Below are positions 60,096 to 64,000 of a stretch of 64,000 nucleotides of DNA, piece after piece. Source of the stretch: Apiotrichum sp. Y4204 (Eukaryota > Basidiomycota > Tremellomycetes > Trichosporonales > Trichosporonaceae); NCBI GenBank assembly GCA_025531455.1, contig JAMYHL010000001.1, positions 1,302,001-1,366,000 of the forward strand, written 5' to 3'. The number at the start of each line of letters is the position of its first letter. The first letter of the stretch is position 1. Below the pieces are notes generated by a model, which was not told the DNA's origin, did not search any database, and worked only from the letters and a program-made list of their open reading frames with translations. A program made the position numbers and the translations under genes.

Positions 60096-61095
60096 ATGCG
60101 CCCCAGCCAGCTGTTATCTCCCCGAACGACTTGGGCCATGGCGACAGCAGCGAGGAACGTGCACAACGTCGCGGCCGCGGGCTTTGCCGAGGGCACAAAT
60201 GACCATGTGAGGACTCTCTCACCGCCCAGCTCCCAGTCTCTCCCTTAATCTGCAAGCTAACGACAGTACGACCGGGCGCGCCCGTCGTACCCCGCGCCGG
60301 CGCTTGCGTACATCCACTCGACTTTTGCGTCTCGCGGCGCGACGGTCCTCGAGGCCGGCTCAGGTACCGGGATATTCTCGCGCCTTCTCCTCTCCCCGCC
60401 AAAAGGCTACCCATCCTTTGATCTGGGGCGGCTCGTGGCCGTCGAGCCGTCCGCAGGGATGCGCGCTGCGTGGGAACGCGGCACCGCACGCCTCCCGCAC
60501 CTAGACGTTGAAGCGGTTACAGTCAAGGGCAGTTTTGACGATTTCTCGGAGGCGGACATTGCGCCAAACTCTGCAGACGCGGTGATTATCGCGCAGGCAT
60601 TCCACTGGTGTCCCGACTACGAGGCGTCCTTGCGCGAGGTCGCGCGCGTGCTCAAGCCCGGGGCGCCGCTCGTGCTGGTGTGGAACCTCGAGTCGGACGG
60701 CGACAGGTGGCACAAGGCCGTGCGCGAGACGTATCAGCCGTACGACATGGGGTCGCCGCAGTACTACCGCGGCGGGTGGCGGGCCATGTTTGAGACGACC
60801 GCTTACAAGGAGTTGTTTACGCCGGTTGAGGAGGAGCATTTCGGGTGGGACGTCGGGATGGATGAGCAGACGCTTGTCGACCGGCTGTTCTCGAAATCGT
60901 ACCTCACCGAAGCGAATCTCAGTGGAGAGCGGCGAGAGAGGTTTGAAGACGAGCTGAGGAACGTGATTCGCAGTGAAGGCAAGGAGTGGATCGACAGGGA
61001 GGTGGGTTGTTTCTGCAGATGTTGTGCTGACTTGCCAGAAGGCTATCTTCAAGTACAAGTATGTCACCGACGTACTTGTCATGCGGCGCAAGTAG
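60096..61095 (+). CDS. Class I SAM-dependent methyltransferase
   Basis: A small-molecule-type methyltransferase of the group that includes yeast Crg1 and trans-aconitate methyltransferase. Exon ends are 60206, 60267-61001 and 61039-61095. The core has YDRARPSYPAPALAYI, then VLEAGSGTGIFSRLLL (motif I, SAM-binding ExGxGTG), LVAVEPSAGMRAAWERG (acidic end of strand 2), VTVKGSFDDFSEADI, DAVIIAQAFHWCPDYEASLR (motif IV region) and EVARVLKPGAPLVLVWNLES. The last exon encodes KAIFKYKYVTDVLVMRRK. Two in-frame starts exist. ATG 60096 gives 300 residues with an N-terminal MRPSQLLSPRTTWA that could act as a targeting peptide. ATG 60138 (MATAARNVHNVAAAGF) gives 286 and a more typical start. Substrate unknown. 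Confidence 0.88.
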
Positions 61096-61338
61096 GGCAC
61101 ACTAAATGCTGCGCACCGCCTGCGCTGCCCAGATCCAATCCCCGTTTGTCATTAGCACAGTTTGCATTCTTATGGGCCGACTATGTAAGTCTAGCTGCGA
61201 CGGCCCCTGCATCGCGGCATGCGGCGGGTGATACGTGAAGCGCGGTATAAAAAAATGTATATAACAATGCAATGGATGCAGGATTGTCATCAACTCCAGA
61301 ACCCCAGTCTCGTAAATCTCTCTTGCACAGTCTCATTT

Positions 61339-63797
61339 CTACTCCTTGGCGCCTTCCGCCTTGTGGCCCTCGGACTTTGTTGGCTTGTCGCCTCCACCAC
61401 CTCCCTCCTTGGGCGCCTCCTTGGACGAGGTGCTGCCGCCACGACCGGTCCTCTGGCGTACCGACCGCCCGCCACGGATGGGACGGTCAAAGTTCAGGTT
61501 GCGGGGCGGATTGGACACCTCGACCGTGACTGAGCCCTCACCGATGTTCTGGAGTTAGATTAATATCACAAACGGGAGACTCACCCCAGACGGGTGCGCT
61601 TTGAGCGCCTCCTGGCAGTCGGTCTCAGTCGCAAAGTCAATGTAGCAAAAGCCCTTCTGGCGCTGCTTGATCGGGTCGAATGGGATCTTGACGTTGGTGA
61701 TCTGCCGTTAGTACTCAGGTGGCATTTGCAGCACCCACCTTGTCCGCAAAGTCGCCAAAGAACTCGCGCACATCCGACTCGGCAGTCGCATTCGCAAGGC
61801 CCTTCATGAAGAGGGAGAAGCGCTTGGGGGTGGCGAAGCCGGGCTTGGGCCCGTCAGACTCGGCGCCGCCGGCCTTGTCCTTTTCCTTGTCATTGTTGCC
61901 GTTCGGCTTGTCCTGCTTTTTCGGCTCCTTGGGAAGGATGGTCGGCTGCAGCGAGGGCGTGCCCTTGTTGGACTTTGGGAGCGGGATGTCCTTGGACGCT
62001 GGAGACTTGCCCTCAGGAGCCTGGGCCCTGGGTGCGCTGGGGAGACCAGGAGGTGGGCCGACGGGAGCACGAGGGTTGCGGGGCAGTTGGGTATCAGGCT
62101 TCATGGGCCCAGTGGCCGGTTTTGGCGGCACCGGCTTGGGCGCCATTGGTGTGGCCGACGGCTTGGGAGGCATGCCGGATCCCTTGATGAGCTCGGCAGC
62201 GTTCGGTCGAGGAGCCTGTGCCAAAGGAGCCGATGACTGCATGGGAGCGACAGGAGGAACAGGGCCCTGGCTCGCGCGATGGGCAAAGTTGAGACCTGGT
62301 GTAAGTTTGCAGCAACTGGTGCGCAGCAAGTAAGACTCACCATTGCTGCTCATTTCAGCCGATACGCGACCCTCGGTGACGCGGAACAGGAGGTGGCCAC
62401 AGAGGGCGTCACTGGCGTCAGATGAGGTCGGCAACAGCGAGCGACTCACGTCAGCACCCAGTGCCAGGTATTCGTCCATGTGCTGTCGTCCGCGTTGGGG
62501 ACCTTCTGTACCATGGCCAACACCTTCTTGAGGAGGAGGAGTTGCGAGTCGCTGCGTGTGAGTTCCGAGTACTACCTGCACTCACCTCGAGTTTCCCTCG
62601 ACACGCTCCTTGACGATATCGTAGACTGCCTGGTAGCCGTCGCGCGCGGTGACGAGCCTCTGGCGGTACGTCTCAAAGTCGCCGCTGACTGCAAAGTCGT
62701 TGAATGATGCCGGGTACCGGACTGGGGGGTTAGGGCCGTCATGGAAATATAATAGAAACTCACAGTGGAGACCGCCGGAGATGGTGAGGTCAGCTTTCAC
62801 AGAGAGCGCGAGGAGAGAGAGCAGGCCAGTGCGACTGATGGGCGCCGATGTGACCAAAAGTCGCGTTTCAGTGGTGTCGTAGACCTTGGCATTAGCGGGC
62901 GCGCCAACAGAGTGCTGCACTTACCCTTTGCGCAGTGTCCACCAGCTCGCCAATCTGCAGCGCCGTGGTCCACATGGTTCCCTGTCCTCCCGCAATGGTA
63001 GCGAATCCCTCGCCGTTGTCGACTGATGGATCAGCGCCGATTCTCTTAAATTGACAATCCTTTCCCACTTACACATCTTGTGGAGAGCAACAGCACCGCC
63101 GAGACCGAACAGACGCAGCTTGAGGCCGGCGGTCTCAATCAGAGCAGTAGACGCCTCGTCGATGACCGTGAGGTTGTTGACCTCGTACTCGCCGGTGCGG
63201 AACTTCTCCAAAATACGGACATCCTCGATAAGGCCCCAGACGGTGAAAACGGGGACGGGGAAGGTGATTGATCCCGAGAGGAGGAGGGGGAACTGGGAGA
63301 GCGGAAAGTGGACGGACGAGTTGTTGAGCTGGTTGAGCAGCGCTGCGCGGCCAGCCTGCGGTGGGATCGAAAGGAGCTGGTTACGCGTGCCCTGTGCAAT
63401 CAGAGGCGAGTACTGCAACAGGTGCCGCAGGATCCTGCTCGCGTCAGCACGACACACGCCACCGGCCACCGGGCACGCTCACTTGTCGCCCATGCGCTCC
63501 AGCGAGTCGGCATTGAGAAACCCAAAATCGCCAGTGTGGATGACGGCGGTCGCCTCGTGGAAACGAATCAGACGATTCAGTTCATGGACTGTGCGCGAGG
63601 AAGAGGTCAGAGCACGACACACGGTGATTACTGCAACTGAGGAAGATTCAAAACTCACAGTCTCCGCGGATGTCTGCGACGCAGAGGATACGCGCCGACG
63701 ACCCGGCGAGGATGACGCGCGGCGATTGCTGTGCTGCGGACCGGACCGACTGCGGGGGAGACATGACGCCGTTGGTGTTGCTGACGGCAGAAGCCAT
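61339..63797 (-). CDS. DUF2433 metallophosphoesterase-like domain plus RRM protein
   Basis: A fungal DUF2433 protein with a C-terminal RNA-recognition motif. ATG 63797 begins [18 protein letters not shown]. The N-terminal domain has the metallophosphoesterase outline: [20 protein letters not shown] across an intron, [94 protein letters not shown] and [20 protein letters not shown] (intron near 62718-62762). A Pro/Lys-rich linker precedes the [23 protein letters not shown], then [20 protein letters not shown] with IDF (RNP1 KGFCYIDF). The tail is RGG-like ([18 protein letters not shown]) and then Glu/Lys/Gly-rich, stop 61339-61341. The usual DxH and GNHD motifs are changed (DIR, WGLIED). Role unknown; RNA binding is likely from the RRM. 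Confidence 0.85.
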
Positions 63798-64000
63798 ATC
63801 GTGGTGGACGGGGGCGAAGGAGGAATCGAGCACCGGTGATGAACGTGGTGTGTTGCAGAGCCGGAGGAGGAGGACGAGACAATGTGCTTTGCGTCAGGAG
63901 GAGTGGTGATGAGCAAAGAGGGAGTGATGTTGACAGATAGGAGAGGGGGTGAGAGAATGTCGAGAGAGAGGGAGGGAGAGAGAGAGTTGCGAGTTGCTCG
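63798..64000. other. Upstream leader of the DUF2433-RRM gene
   Basis: 203 bp up to the window end. On the coding strand this is strongly pyrimidine-rich with a CTCT run (plus-strand GAGAGAGGGAGGGAGAGAGAG at about 63960-63985), as in other leaders in this window. Confidence 0.5.

Noticed and set aside
61719..62333. 204-codon open frame antisense to the linker of the DUF2433-RRM gene
   Set aside because: Low-complexity complement of a Pro/Lys-rich linker; no homology.

Overview
The window is nuclear DNA of a filamentous or yeast-like fungus. Almost every gene is split by short GT-AG introns, mostly about 35-60 nt. There are no operons, and the proteins are eukaryotic: Rrn6, Spt3, a 20S proteasome alpha subunit, a complex I subunit and a Ste20-type kinase. 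The GC-rich coding DNA, very high intron density, intronless glyoxal oxidase and a Tps1 with a disordered insertion like that described for Cryptococcus suggest a tremellomycete basidiomycete, perhaps a Trichosporonales relative. That placement is inference; I could not run a search.

Layout. 1-14 kb: 3' end of a WrbA-like quinone reductase, a 3.4-kb AT-richer gene-poor stretch, then ZW10/Dsl1 (-), CTNNBL1 (+), RRN6 (-) and a four-helix voltage-sensor-like membrane protein (-). 15-23 kb: glycogenin and trehalose-6-phosphate synthase in tandem (+), both drawing on UDP-glucose, and a BTB-like protein (-). 23-33 kb: complex I NDUFS5 (+), proteasome alpha7/PRE10 (+), then SPT3, CDT2 and PUS7 all on the minus strand. 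33-37 kb: 4.5 kb without a recognisable gene, ending at isocitrate lyase (+). 40-45 kb: a divergent USP-type deubiquitinase-like gene with damaged features (+), a GCK-III Ste20 kinase (-) and acireductone dioxygenase (+). 46-55 kb: PTC7-type PP2C phosphatase (+), MTM1/SLC25A39 mitochondrial carrier (-), an unknown disordered protein (+) and a GPI-type glyoxal oxidase (-). 55-60 kb: another 5.2-kb gene-poor stretch. 60-64 kb: a SAM-dependent methyltransferase (+) and a DUF2433-plus-RRM protein (-).

Most genes are unrelated housekeeping functions, as is normal in fungi. The only functional adjacency I would argue for is glycogenin next to TPS1 (reserve carbohydrates). I found no CRISPR array, intact transposon, rRNA or recognisable tRNA. 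I do not see a clearly new multi-gene system. The most unusual items are the tryptophan-acidic motifs in the ZW10/Dsl1 protein, the degenerate USP gene, the DUF2433-RRM protein with an incomplete metallophosphoesterase site, and the voltage-sensor-only protein. Exon boundaries were read by eye and the less certain ones are flagged.
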